Assembly: GCF_002127585.1 (NCBI RefSeq)
Contig: NZ_NEGZ01000023.1
Location: 30,846-73,457, forward strand
DNA: 42,612 nt
DNA from: Janthinobacterium sp. GW458P
GTDB taxonomy: Bacteria > Pseudomonadota > Gammaproteobacteria > Burkholderiales > Burkholderiaceae_D
Reading direction: 5' to 3'
In this document: positions 24,187 through 32,126 of the stretch, piece by piece
How the letters are laid out: each line of letters begins with the position of its first letter
How positions within the stretch are numbered: the stretch's first letter is position 1
Made by a program: the position numbers and the translations under genes
The notes under the pieces: model-generated
What the model was told of the DNA's origin: nothing
Databases searched by the model: none
What the model saw: the letters and a program-made list of their open reading frames with translations, nothing else

Positions 24187-24729
24187 ATGAGCACACACAC
24201 GATTCGCACCCTGCGCGCCGGCGACGCCGCGCCCTTGCTGGCTTTCGAACAAGCCAACCGGGCCTGGTTCGAGCGCCATATCGACCGGCGTCCCGACGAT
24301 TTTTACAGCCACGACGGCGTGCAGGCGCACGTCGCGCAATTCCTGGACCAGCACGCACAGGGACGCCTGCACCCCTGCGTCATCGTTGACGAACACGGGC
24401 AACTGATCGGGCGCGCCAACCTCAAGGACATCGACCAGCAACTGGGAACGGCTGAAGTCGGCTACCGCATCGGCCAGCAGCAGGCGGGCAGGGGCCTGGC
24501 CACGGCCGCGCTGCGTCACCTGATTGATCTGGCGCAAAACGAATGGCAGCTGGCCAGCCTGTGCGCCTACGCCATCGACGGCAATGCGGCGTCGATCCGC
24601 GTGCTGGTGCGCTGCGGCTTCGTGCAGGGCGTGGCCGTGCCCGCTATCGCCATCGTGGAAGGCAAGGTTGTCGACTGCCATGCTTATGCGCTGGATTTGC
24701 GCTCGGCTGGGATAGACCCTGCCAGGTGA
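24187..24729 (+). CDS. GNAT N-acetyltransferase (RimJ/RimL-like)
   Basis: 180 aa with an AGGAG ribosome site before ATG 24187. The acetyl-CoA binding motif is in EVGYRIGQQQAGRGLATAAL (about 97-116; pattern Q-x-x-G-x-G/A), and IDGNAASIRVLVRCGF follows (motif B-like, Asn-Ala-x-Ser). The layout matches ribosomal-protein or small-molecule acetyltransferases of the RimJ/RimL group. The substrate is unknown. Its last about 28 codons are duplicated in diverged form at 33865-33934, on the far side of the violacein block. This suggests the gene once sat directly upstream of the FAD oxidoreductase now at 33971. Confidence 0.9.
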   Translation: MSTHTIRTLRAGDAAPLLAFEQANRAWFERHIDRRPDDFYSHDGVQAHVAQFLDQHAQGRLHPCVIVDEHGQLIGRANLKDIDQQLGTAEVGYRIGQQQAGRGLATAALRHLIDLAQNEWQLASLCAYAIDGNAASIRVLVRCGFVQGVAVPAIAIVEGKVVDCHAYALDLRSAGIDPAR

Positions 24730-24802
24730 TAGATAAGCAACGTTGGCAGATATGAATCATGATGAGCCAGAACGCGCAGAACGCATTGGCATCGTCGGCG
24801 CA
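24645..24802 (+). repeat. Left copy of the duplicated GNAT/FAD-oxidoreductase junction
   Basis: This stretch aligns with 33865-34020 on the same strand at almost constant offset (about 9220). The first 57 bases (24645-24701 against 33865-33921) match at 52 positions by eye. Similarity continues through the intergenic GTGATA-ATAAGCAA segment, the TATGAATCA start site and AGAACGC, with a few small indels. The two copies bracket the MFS-vio block. Confidence 0.8.
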
Positions 24803-24859
24803 ACTCACGCCTTGCGGCCGCGGCCCGGGCGCTCGGCGCCACGGTCCGCACGCATACCG
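24752..24859 (+). pseudogene. Remnant of an FAD-dependent oxidoreductase gene
   Basis: The ATG at 24752 and about 50 following bases align with the start of the intact FAD oxidoreductase gene at 33971 (MN..., ...IGIVGA corresponding to VVVIGAG). Then sequence equivalent to about 34020-34390 of that gene is missing. Bases 24803-24859 match 34391-34447 (ACGCACGCC...ACGGTCCGCACGCA) with a few substitutions and a 1-nt gap. The remnant ends exactly where the minus-strand MFS gene's stop codon begins. It cannot encode a functional enzyme. Confidence 0.75.
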
Positions 24860-26023
24860 TTAATGCGACAGCACCGAATCGCGCGCCCTGTGCCCGAGGT
24901 AAGGCAGCAAGCTGATTAATCCAAGCACTGCCAGCGCGACGCCGACCCACAGCGGGGAGCGCAGGCCGTAGCCGGCGGCAATGCCGAGGCCGCCGAGCCA
25001 TGAGCCGGCGCCCAGGCCGATATTGATGACGGAGGTATGGACGGTGTTGACCAGCGGCCCGGGATGGGCGGTTTTCATCACGCGGGCGATGATGGCGGGA
25101 TTCATCGACATGCCCACCAGGCCTGTGACGACCAGCAAGGCGACGCTGATGGCCTTGTCCTGCGCAAAGACCGCGAACAGCGCCAGGCTGATGCTCAGGA
25201 TGACCATGCCCCAGACCATGATGGGCGTAGTGTAGCGGTCCGCATAACGGCCGACCACGCCATTGCCCACCACGTTGGCGACGCCATAGACGCCCAGCAG
25301 CCAGGGGATAGCGGATGCGGGAAAGCCGGTAATTTCCGTCAGGATGGCCGCGAAATAGCTGAACGCCGCGAAAATCGCACCGATGATGAGGCCGCTGCTG
25401 GCATACGCTGCCCACAGGTGGCGGTTGCGGAACTCCCCCAGTTCCTTGCCGAGGCTGACGACTTCGGACGGCTTGGCGCGCGGCACCAGCACAGTAATGA
25501 GCGCCAGGCACAAGAGCGCCAGCAGTACCACCAGCCAGAAGCTGGCGCGCCATCCCAGGTGCTGGTCGATGAGCGTGGCGACCGGCACGCCGACCACCGA
25601 AGCGAGCATGAGGCCGCCGATCACGACGGCGGCGGCGCGTCCGCGCGCGTCGGGAGCGACGATGTCGGCACAAATGGCCAGCGACAAGCCAAAGCAGGTG
25701 GAGGCCGCCACGCCCGTGACCACGCGTGCGATGGCCAGGATGTCATAGCTGGTGGCCGACGCGGCGACGGATTGGGCAAGGATATAAAAGCCCAGCAGCC
25801 ACAGCAATCCCTGCTTGTTCGGCACGCGCAGTTTGAGCAAGGCAATGGTACTCAGCGGCCCGCCGATGACCATGCCCATGGCATAGAGCGAAATCAGGTA
25901 GCCGATCCGCGTGACCGGTTCGTCCATGGCCAGGGCCAGCGACGGCATCATGCCCGCCACCATGAATTCGGATGTCGTTAACGAAAAGATCGTCAACCCC
26001 AGAATGTAAACAAGCAGCGGCAT
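24860..26023 (-). CDS. DHA1-type MFS transporter downstream of vioE
   Basis: 387 aa, 12 predicted membrane helices, inner membrane. AraJ/YdhP-like signatures: FSLTTSEFMVAGMMPSLA in helix 1, GMVIGGPLSTIALLKL in the helix 2-3 region, IAICADIVAPDARGRAAAVV-style loop 4-5 (seen as CADIVAPDARGRAAAVVIGG) and SVVGVPVATLI in helix 5 (antiporter motif C area). The gene lies 91 nt after vioE on the same strand, but a long GC hairpin stands between them, so expression may be separate or attenuated. Position suggests a role in violacein or intermediate export or in tolerance. That is inference; the family exports sugars, drugs and arabinose-type compounds. ATG 26023 has an AAGGAT site. Confidence 0.88.
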   Translation of the reverse strand: MPLLVYILGLTIFSLTTSEFMVAGMMPSLALAMDEPVTRIGYLISLYAMGMVIGGPLSTIALLKLRVPNKQGLLWLLGFYILAQSVAASATSYDILAIARVVTGVAASTCFGLSLAICADIVAPDARGRAAAVVIGGLMLASVVGVPVATLIDQHLGWRASFWLVVLLALLCLALITVLVPRAKPSEVVSLGKELGEFRNRHLWAAYASSGLIIGAIFAAFSYFAAILTEITGFPASAIPWLLGVYGVANVVGNGVVGRYADRYTTPIMVWGMVILSISLALFAVFAQDKAISVALLVVTGLVGMSMNPAIIARVMKTAHPGPLVNTVHTSVINIGLGAGSWLGGLGIAAGYGLRSPLWVGVALAVLGLISLLPYLGHRARDSVLSH

Positions 26024-26065
26024 AGCAATATCCTTCGAGATTAGTAGCTAAAACACTAGCCGGGG

Positions 26066-26107
26066 GTGGCGCGCGCCCGGGCCGCATGCGGCTCTTGCGC
26101 GCGCCAC
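26066..26107 (-). terminator. Long GC hairpin just after vioE
   Basis: GTGGCGCGCGC (26066-26076) and GCGCGCGCCAC (26097-26107) are perfect 11-bp arms. The 20-nt loop contains a further palindrome GCCGCATGCGGC (26081-26092). It begins 7 nt after the vioE stop. Reading the minus strand, only a weak T-rich stretch (TGTTTTAG) follows, so it could be a terminator or a transcript-stabilising structure that sets the ratio of vio to transporter mRNA. Confidence 0.55.
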
Positions 26108-26114
26108 GGCCTGG

Positions 26115-26696
26115 TCACATGTTGCAAGACGTAAAGACGCTGTCCGGAATGCCGCCGACTTGCAGGTTGGGGAAGTCGCGTACCGAAAGGTGCTGCGGGT
26201 CGTTGCCCGTGACCATGCGCAGCAGGCGGTTGCCGCCGGCCTCCAGGTAAAAGACCGATGGCGGCTTGCCCATCCGCTCGACTATCCACGCGTCGGCCTC
26301 CTGGCCCAGCACGGTGTGGCGGCCGTCGTGACGCGCGCCGGCGTCCGGCAGCACGGCTTGCGGCAGGAACAGGTCATGGAACGGCGTCACCTCATCGGCC
26401 AGCGCCATGCCCTGCAGCTGCGCGCCAGTTGCCTCCGCTTGCCTTGCGTAGGCTACTTTCTGCTTGCGGCTTTGTTTGCGCCTGGCATCGCCGATTTCCG
26501 ACATCCACAGCAGGTGCCCGTGTTCCTTTTCCGACCAGGGATTGAACAGGCCATCGATGCGGCAGATGTTGCGCGCATAGTCGAACCAGCAATAACCGGA
26601 CGTGACCTGATCGTCCTCCTGCATCGGTGTCCAGTAGGAGACATAGGCGCTGCTCCATTGCAGCGGCAGCAGCGGCGGGGCGAGGTGTGCCGGCAT
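26115..26696 (-). CDS. vioE: VioE, violacein pathway intermediate-shunting enzyme
   Basis: 193 aa (Chromobacterium VioE is about 190). VioE takes the unstable indole-3-pyruvate imine dimer made by VioA and VioB and, by a [1,2] indole shift without cofactor, directs it to protodeoxyviolaceinic acid rather than chromopyrrolic acid. Recognisable features are LPLQWSSAYVSYWTPMQEDD at the N-terminus, SGYCWFDYARNICRIDGLFN, PWSEKEHGHLLWMSEIGD and a LolA-like beta-sheet pattern. It has no signal peptide and is cytoplasmic. It lies last in the operon, 9 nt after vioD, with GGAG before its ATG. Confidence 0.97.
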   Translation of the reverse strand: MPAHLAPPLLPLQWSSAYVSYWTPMQEDDQVTSGYCWFDYARNICRIDGLFNPWSEKEHGHLLWMSEIGDARRKQSRKQKVAYARQAEATGAQLQGMALADEVTPFHDLFLPQAVLPDAGARHDGRHTVLGQEADAWIVERMGKPPSVFYLEAGGNRLLRMVTGNDPQHLSVRDFPNLQVGGIPDSVFTSCNM

Positions 26697-26705
26697 GGCA
26701 GCTCC

Positions 26706-27824
26706 CTAGCGGCCCAGCGCGTAGCCAAGGCTGGCCATCAGCGCTTCCTGCAGCGACGGCAAGTCCTTGCGGCGCGCGTCGAAGCTGGCGGTCAGCTCTT
26801 CATTGCTCAGTCCGATACGCTCGCCCACGCTTTCAAACCACAGGCGGCTGCTGTTGGCGTGGTCCTTGAACAATTGCATCAGGGGCACGGCGCGGGCATT
26901 GAAGCTGTCCAGGGCGGCCGCCGCGCCGGCTTCGGTATTGAGAACCTTGACCAGCAGCAGGGCAGCCACCACGGCCATGGTGGTGCCATGGCCGATGGAA
27001 AAATGCCCCGATTGCAGCGCATCGCCGAGCAGCACGAACTTGCCGTCGCAGGCCCGGTCGTGGCTGAGCGTCATGAAGTTGCGCCAGCCCTGGCCCGGTT
27101 GACTGAGGAGACCATGCTCACCGAGTTCGGCCTTGAATGTTTTGGCGATGTACGCGGCGGCGTCGCGCTCGGACAGCGCCTCCAGCCCCGCCTTGGCGTA
27201 GGTCTCTTCGCTGCATTCGACGATGAAGGTGCTCATCGTGTCGGAGTATTTATAGGCATGGCCGATGAAAATGCCTTGCTCATTGCTGCGGAACACCAGA
27301 TTCATCTGGTCGAACAGCTGGGTGGTGCCGTACCAGATGTATTTGTTGCGGCCGAAATCGATGTGCGGCGCCAGCGCGGGCGGCAAGTCCAGCGATTTGT
27401 AATTGACGCCATTCGACACCACCACCAGGTCGTGCTCGGCTTCCAGCTGCGCCTGGTCCGCCGGCGGCGTTTCATAGCGGATGGCGATGCCGGCCGCCAC
27501 GCACTTGGCGCGCAGGGCCTGCACCAGGGCCTGGCGTCCGACGCCGCACAGGGTGACGCCGGTGCTCATCAGCTTGGGCTGGTCGTGATGCACGAGCTTG
27601 AATTCTTCCAGGAACTGCGGATTGAGCCGTTCCGGCTGCTCCAGATAGGAGAGCGGGTTGGCGGGATGGCGCGGCGGCCGCCCCGGCAGCACCACGCCCC
27701 AGCCCAGCACTTCTTCCGGGGTATTTTTTTCCGTAATGCTGATCTTCCAGCCGGGCTGGGCCTGTTTCATCTGACTGGCGAAGAGCAGGCCTGCGGGGCC
27801 GGCGCCGATGACGAGAATGTTCAT
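26706..27824 (-). CDS. vioD: VioD, FAD-dependent tryptophan-derived 5-hydroxylase of violacein pathway
   Basis: 372 aa, matching known VioD length. This flavin monooxygenase hydroxylates protodeoxyviolaceinic acid at the indole C5 using NADPH and O2. It shows an N-terminal Rossmann GAGPAGLLFASQMKQ (about 7-21), a conserved mid motif DLVVVSNGVNY, and the second FAD motif LLGDALQSGHFSIGHGTTMA (GD-x-x-x-x-x-x-P/S-x-x-G-x-G-like). The start is ATG 27824, whose A is also the last base of the vioC stop (TAATG). The upstream in-frame start at 27851 is rejected because it lies inside vioC. Confidence 0.97.
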   Translation of the reverse strand: MNILVIGAGPAGLLFASQMKQAQPGWKISITEKNTPEEVLGWGVVLPGRPPRHPANPLSYLEQPERLNPQFLEEFKLVHHDQPKLMSTGVTLCGVGRQALVQALRAKCVAAGIAIRYETPPADQAQLEAEHDLVVVSNGVNYKSLDLPPALAPHIDFGRNKYIWYGTTQLFDQMNLVFRSNEQGIFIGHAYKYSDTMSTFIVECSEETYAKAGLEALSERDAAAYIAKTFKAELGEHGLLSQPGQGWRNFMTLSHDRACDGKFVLLGDALQSGHFSIGHGTTMAVVAALLLVKVLNTEAGAAAALDSFNARAVPLMQLFKDHANSSRLWFESVGERIGLSNEELTASFDARRKDLPSLQEALMASLGYALGR

Positions 27825-29113
27825 TAATTTACCCTTCCAAGTTTGTACCAAACGTTTTGTTTCTTCTGGATCTGCTGCAGTTCATCGTAAGGAACCGATG
27901 TGAAGTACAGTTTCTCCGCCATGTCGGGCGGATAAACACGGGGGAATTTCTTGTGCATGTAGCGCGTGTAGCGCGTCTGCAGGAAGAAAATCAGATTCGG
28001 ATTGCTCAGCGCTTCATAGTTGGCGATCGCCATGTCCTGCATGGCGTCCGCCTGCACCTTGCGCTGCTGCGTGAACTCGGACAGGGCGGGCCCCAGGGCA
28101 TTGCCATGTTTTTCCAGCAGGGAAACGAAGACGTGGACGTCTTCCAGCGCCATGTTCATGCCTTGTCCGAGGAAGGGGGCGGTGGCATGCGCCGCATCGC
28201 CGATCAGCAGGATATTGGCCTTGTAATGGAAGGTGCTGGAGCGGACATTGATGAGGTCGTTGCTGGGCAGCGCCATGAACTGGTCCAGCATCTCCTGGCG
28301 GCGCTCCGGCGGCAGGGTGCCGAAGTAGCGGCTGAAGAAATCGGCCATGGCTTCGCGGTTCAGCGTGCCCAGGCTGGGCGTGCCGGTGTAGGGCAGGCAC
28401 AGGGCGAAGCTGATGCTGCCGTCCGGAATGGTGGCCGCGCGGCCGGCAAACAGTCCCTTGGAATCCATGCCGAAGAAGTACAGCAAATCCTTCCTGAAAC
28501 CCAGGTCCGCCGCGTTCGGCAACACCAGCGTCTTGTAGCCATGGCGGAAGTAACTCTGCCTGAACTCGAAGCGGCGCACGCCGCTTTGCATGGCGCGCCG
28601 CACGGCGGAGTGGGCGCCGTCGGCGCCAATGACCAGGTCGCCATACAACTGCTGCACGGCGCCGTCCGGACCCTGGATCAGCACGATCTTTCTTTCCAGG
28701 TCGACATCCAGGCATTTATGCTCAAAGTAATATTTCACCTCGTGCTTGACGGCATGCCGGTTCAGCAGGCGCTGGAAGGCCGTGCGGTCCAGCGACAGGG
28801 GAAACAGGCCTTCGAGCGGGGTCAGTTCGCGTATCCGGTGCCGGCCGCCCACGCAAAATGCCATGCCGACGATGGGCTCGCCGCACTGGTCGAGCTCCTG
28901 TTTGCTGATGCCCGCTCCGAGGACGGCCTTGATGCCGCGCACCGTCATGCTTACGCCGATGGCGCGCGCGTTGACCGGGTCGGCGTTGGCGGCATTTTCC
29001 AGCAGCGGATCGCCGCGTTTTTCGACGACGTGGACATCGTGTCCCCGTTGCGCCAGATAAATGGCGCTGAGGCTACCTGCCAGGCCCCCGCCGACGATAA
29101 TGATTTTATGCAT
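27824..29113 (-). CDS. vioC: VioC, FAD-dependent monooxygenase completing violacein
   Basis: 429 aa, equal to the known enzyme. VioC oxygenates the second indole ring at C2 of protoviolaceinic acid, giving violaceinic acid, which oxidises to violacein. Without VioD it yields deoxyviolacein. Visible features: Rossmann motif IIVGGGLAGSLSAIYLAQRG (3-22), then GDLVIGADGAHSAVRRAM (the DG motif binding FAD and NADPH), and ILLIGDAAHATAPFLGQGMN (GD motif). The start at 29113 is fixed by the Rossmann motif and the 1-nt gap to the vioB stop. It is cytoplasmic. Confidence 0.98.
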   Translation of the reverse strand: MHKIIIVGGGLAGSLSAIYLAQRGHDVHVVEKRGDPLLENAANADPVNARAIGVSMTVRGIKAVLGAGISKQELDQCGEPIVGMAFCVGGRHRIRELTPLEGLFPLSLDRTAFQRLLNRHAVKHEVKYYFEHKCLDVDLERKIVLIQGPDGAVQQLYGDLVIGADGAHSAVRRAMQSGVRRFEFRQSYFRHGYKTLVLPNAADLGFRKDLLYFFGMDSKGLFAGRAATIPDGSISFALCLPYTGTPSLGTLNREAMADFFSRYFGTLPPERRQEMLDQFMALPSNDLINVRSSTFHYKANILLIGDAAHATAPFLGQGMNMALEDVHVFVSLLEKHGNALGPALSEFTQQRKVQADAMQDMAIANYEALSNPNLIFFLQTRYTRYMHKKFPRVYPPDMAEKLYFTSVPYDELQQIQKKQNVWYKLGRVN

Positions 29114-29114
29114 T

Positions 29115-32100
29115 TCAGGCCTCTCTTGACATCTTTCCCCGAGATAAATCGGTAAGTTGCTGATTAAAAAACTCCAACATTTCGATCGGCGCCATGCCGA
29201 TGACATCGCTCTCAAGGCCGCGCGCATACTGCGCCAGCGCCAGGCATTTCTGCGCCAGCATGTCGCAGCCCAGGCTGTAGTCGCTGCTGACCCGGTTGCC
29301 GACCGGCTCGGGCACGGGCGGTCCCGCATGGCGGCCGGGCACGCCGGACGGCATGTTCATCAGGGCAGCCGACAGGGGGCGCAACAGGCCGGTCATGATG
29401 TCGATCGAGGCGTTCATCAGGCGCGAACGGCGCAGGCTGCCCAGCGGTTGCTGCGCGAAATGGTGCGCCATCAGCAGGAAGGTCAGTTCGTAGCAGCCCT
29501 GATACAGCTGCATCAGCGCGCGCGCCTGCTGGTCAGTCACCACGCTGCAGTCCGCGCGCGCTTCGAGCACGGGATTCTTCAGCGCCGGCAGGGCCGGCTC
29601 GAACGGCTTGTCGCAGCCTGAAAACCTGCCGGCGACGGCTCGCAGGCGCTGGAAGTGCGAGGAAGCGAAATGCGGCGAATCGACGGCCACGCCTTCCCCC
29701 TGCTCGGTGACGAAGTCGACGGCGAACAGCGCGCTGTCGCGGTCGGACACTTCCAGCTGGTAGCCGGGATAGGCGCGGTTGGTCAGTTCCTTCAGGAACA
29801 GATGGTGTTCGCCGCCGCGCTTGCCGCCGTTCTCGAACAGGCCAGGCAAACCGGCCAGGGCCTGGCGGATCGCCGTATAGAAGGTGGCAATCGATTTGCC
29901 CGGCGTGGGAATATAGTCGGGCCATTCGAAACGCACGAAGCGGGCCAGCACGTGTTCGGAAAATGGCTCAAGTGCGAATTCCGTGTCCAGGCCGAAACGC
30001 TGGCGCGCCTGCTGGCCCAGCACGGGGGCGCCGCCATAAAACGGTTCGCCAAGCGCCATCAACACATTGTTGACTAATAAGTAGTGAATCATTTCTTCGT
30101 GGGCGATTTCCAGCAACATGCCGCGCGTCCCGCTGTTGCGGCGCCGGTCTTCGCCGCCGCAGGCCAGTTCCAACTCGGCCGGCAGCCAGCGGCCGGCCCG
30201 CACCAGCGCCGCCCCCTGCGCATAATTGGGAATCGAATACGCGGCATACAGGTATTGCAGCATGAGCGACAGTTCCAGGTCGATGGCTTTTTTCAGTTCC
30301 TCGATCAGCTCCGCCTTGCTGCCGATGGCATGCGGCGCAGCCGGTGCCGGCACCGCCGCCCTGGCCTTTGCCTCGACCTGCGTCAGGTATTTCAGGAACA
30401 GGCGCGACTTTGGCAGCGACAGTTCGCGGGTGCTGGGCATGTAGTAGCTCTTGTCGCGGTTTTGCGGATCGCACATCTGCCACATCAGGCGCGAATACGT
30501 TTCGCACTTGCACTGGTCCGCCAGGCTGAAGACCTTGTCCGACATGAAGGGGTACACGAGCTCGTAGTAGCTCATCACATGCCGGTAGAGGAAGGCGTAG
30601 TCGACCTGTTCGGCCGGCACGTCGTCGAGATCCCAGTCGTCGGGCAGCACGCGCACGCCGAGGTACTGTTTATCCTTGCCGGTCCCCAGCACGATCCTGG
30701 TCGCGCCCGGCTGGCGGCCCGTCAGGATCAGCGCCGTGTAGCCGGTCCCAAGCGGCGAGGGCTGCCGCGCCACAGCCAGCAGCGCGCCGTCCTCGGCCTG
30801 CGCCGGCAGGGACGCGGGCGCCGCCAGCTCGCCGCGGAAGCGGCTTTGTACGGTGATGCTCTGCGGAAATGTTTCATGCTTTTTCCCGTTCGGCGCTTCC
30901 AGGTACAGCTGGTTGCTGTCCGATTGCAGCACCCAGTCGGCTTCTTCCCACTGCGCCTGCGCGCCGCCCAGGCTGAGCGAACCCGAGGCGGGGATTTGTT
31001 GCAGCGGCACGTCGAAGACGCCGTGATGGCGCCAGTGGTCACGGTACAGCTGCTCGGGAATCCGCGCCAGCAAGGTGCCGGCGCCGTCATGCAGCAGCAG
31101 GTCGCCCAGCGCCTGCTTGCCGCCCAGGGCATGCGTGGGATGCTGTTCCGAGACGGCGCCCGTGCCGCGCGTGGTGAAAGGAATGGCGGTCGGCATGTTG
31201 AACGCGACGCGGTCCGCGTGCACTTTGACCAGCACCGGCCCCAGGCTGCCCTGGCGCGGCTGCAGCAGGCGGCCGGCCGGATAGGTGGCCAGCTCGTCGC
31301 GCCGCCACAGGCCGATGCTGCCGGCCAGGTCGTAGAACACGGGCGAGTCGGGTTTTTGCGGCGTCGACATATTGAACAGGCAATACTGGACCGTCAGGCC
31401 CAGCACCGCGTCGTCGGCCAGTGCCTGCTGCAAGGCATGCATGCTGGCCGGCAGCGCGAGGTCCGCGTTGAACAGGAAATGCGGGTCGTGCTTGGACACG
31501 GAAAACTGGAACAGCCTGGAGCGGCCGAATTCCTCGTCCAGGAAATGCCCGCTGCGCTCGGTGATATGGCCGCTGCCGAGCCAGCGCACCGAATGCGCCT
31601 GCGCGATGTCGGCGGTGAACAAGGTGGGCGTGCTGGGCGTGGCCTGCTTGTCGCTGACGGTGAACTGGCCGGCGTAGATCAGCGTCGTGTCCGGCTTGGC
31701 AGGGTTGTTGTCGACCCACCTGGCGCGGTTGAACGTGGTGCGCAGGTACTCGTTGTAGTGGCCCCACAGGGCCAGCTTGGCGCCCACCAGCGCGTCGTGC
31801 GTATCGACCTCGCCATCGCGCAGCTGGACGCCCGTGATCCTCGCGTTTTCCCACGAGAAATGATTGTTGCCGCAAAAATTGTAGCCTGCCGCCTGGCTGA
31901 AGATACCGTCCGGATCCGGCTTGCCCGCCGCATTGAAACGGGGGGCAAGCTGTTTCAGGTGCGCATGGAATTCGGCCGGCGGCCGGCTCAGGTCGACAGC
32001 TTCTCCCGCCATCGATACCGTATTCGTGGCGATATCGACGTTGCCGTGCGTATTGCGATTTCCGGTCGGCACATTGGCGCGGGCAAAACCCCGAAAATGC

Positions 32101-32126
32101 AGGCGGGGGAAGTCAAGTAGGCTCAT
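29115..32126 (-). CDS. vioB: VioB, heme-containing iminophenyl-pyruvate dimer synthase
   Basis: 1003 aa (family about 1000). VioB couples two indole-3-pyruvate imine molecules made by VioA into the dimer used by VioE; related enzymes are RebD and StaD. Recognised stretches: MSLLDFPRLHFRGFARANVP at the N-terminus, SMAGEAVDLSRPPAEF, then a ferritin-like/iminophenyl-pyruvate dimer synthase region with DLELSLMLQYLYAAYSIPNY and EIAHEEMIHYLLVNNVLMAL (about 610-720). The His and Glu residues of that region could be metal or heme ligands. The ATG overlaps the vioA stop (ATGA), and the stop is 1 nt before vioC, so coupling is tight. Confidence 0.98.
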   Translation of the reverse strand: MSLLDFPRLHFRGFARANVPTGNRNTHGNVDIATNTVSMAGEAVDLSRPPAEFHAHLKQLAPRFNAAGKPDPDGIFSQAAGYNFCGNNHFSWENARITGVQLRDGEVDTHDALVGAKLALWGHYNEYLRTTFNRARWVDNNPAKPDTTLIYAGQFTVSDKQATPSTPTLFTADIAQAHSVRWLGSGHITERSGHFLDEEFGRSRLFQFSVSKHDPHFLFNADLALPASMHALQQALADDAVLGLTVQYCLFNMSTPQKPDSPVFYDLAGSIGLWRRDELATYPAGRLLQPRQGSLGPVLVKVHADRVAFNMPTAIPFTTRGTGAVSEQHPTHALGGKQALGDLLLHDGAGTLLARIPEQLYRDHWRHHGVFDVPLQQIPASGSLSLGGAQAQWEEADWVLQSDSNQLYLEAPNGKKHETFPQSITVQSRFRGELAAPASLPAQAEDGALLAVARQPSPLGTGYTALILTGRQPGATRIVLGTGKDKQYLGVRVLPDDWDLDDVPAEQVDYAFLYRHVMSYYELVYPFMSDKVFSLADQCKCETYSRLMWQMCDPQNRDKSYYMPSTRELSLPKSRLFLKYLTQVEAKARAAVPAPAAPHAIGSKAELIEELKKAIDLELSLMLQYLYAAYSIPNYAQGAALVRAGRWLPAELELACGGEDRRRNSGTRGMLLEIAHEEMIHYLLVNNVLMALGEPFYGGAPVLGQQARQRFGLDTEFALEPFSEHVLARFVRFEWPDYIPTPGKSIATFYTAIRQALAGLPGLFENGGKRGGEHHLFLKELTNRAYPGYQLEVSDRDSALFAVDFVTEQGEGVAVDSPHFASSHFQRLRAVAGRFSGCDKPFEPALPALKNPVLEARADCSVVTDQQARALMQLYQGCYELTFLLMAHHFAQQPLGSLRRSRLMNASIDIMTGLLRPLSAALMNMPSGVPGRHAGPPVPEPVGNRVSSDYSLGCDMLAQKCLALAQYARGLESDVIGMAPIEMLEFFNQQLTDLSRGKMSREA

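Noticed and set aside
30084..32120. 678-aa plus-strand ORF opposite vioB
   Set aside because: Antisense shadow of vioB, no recognisable domain.
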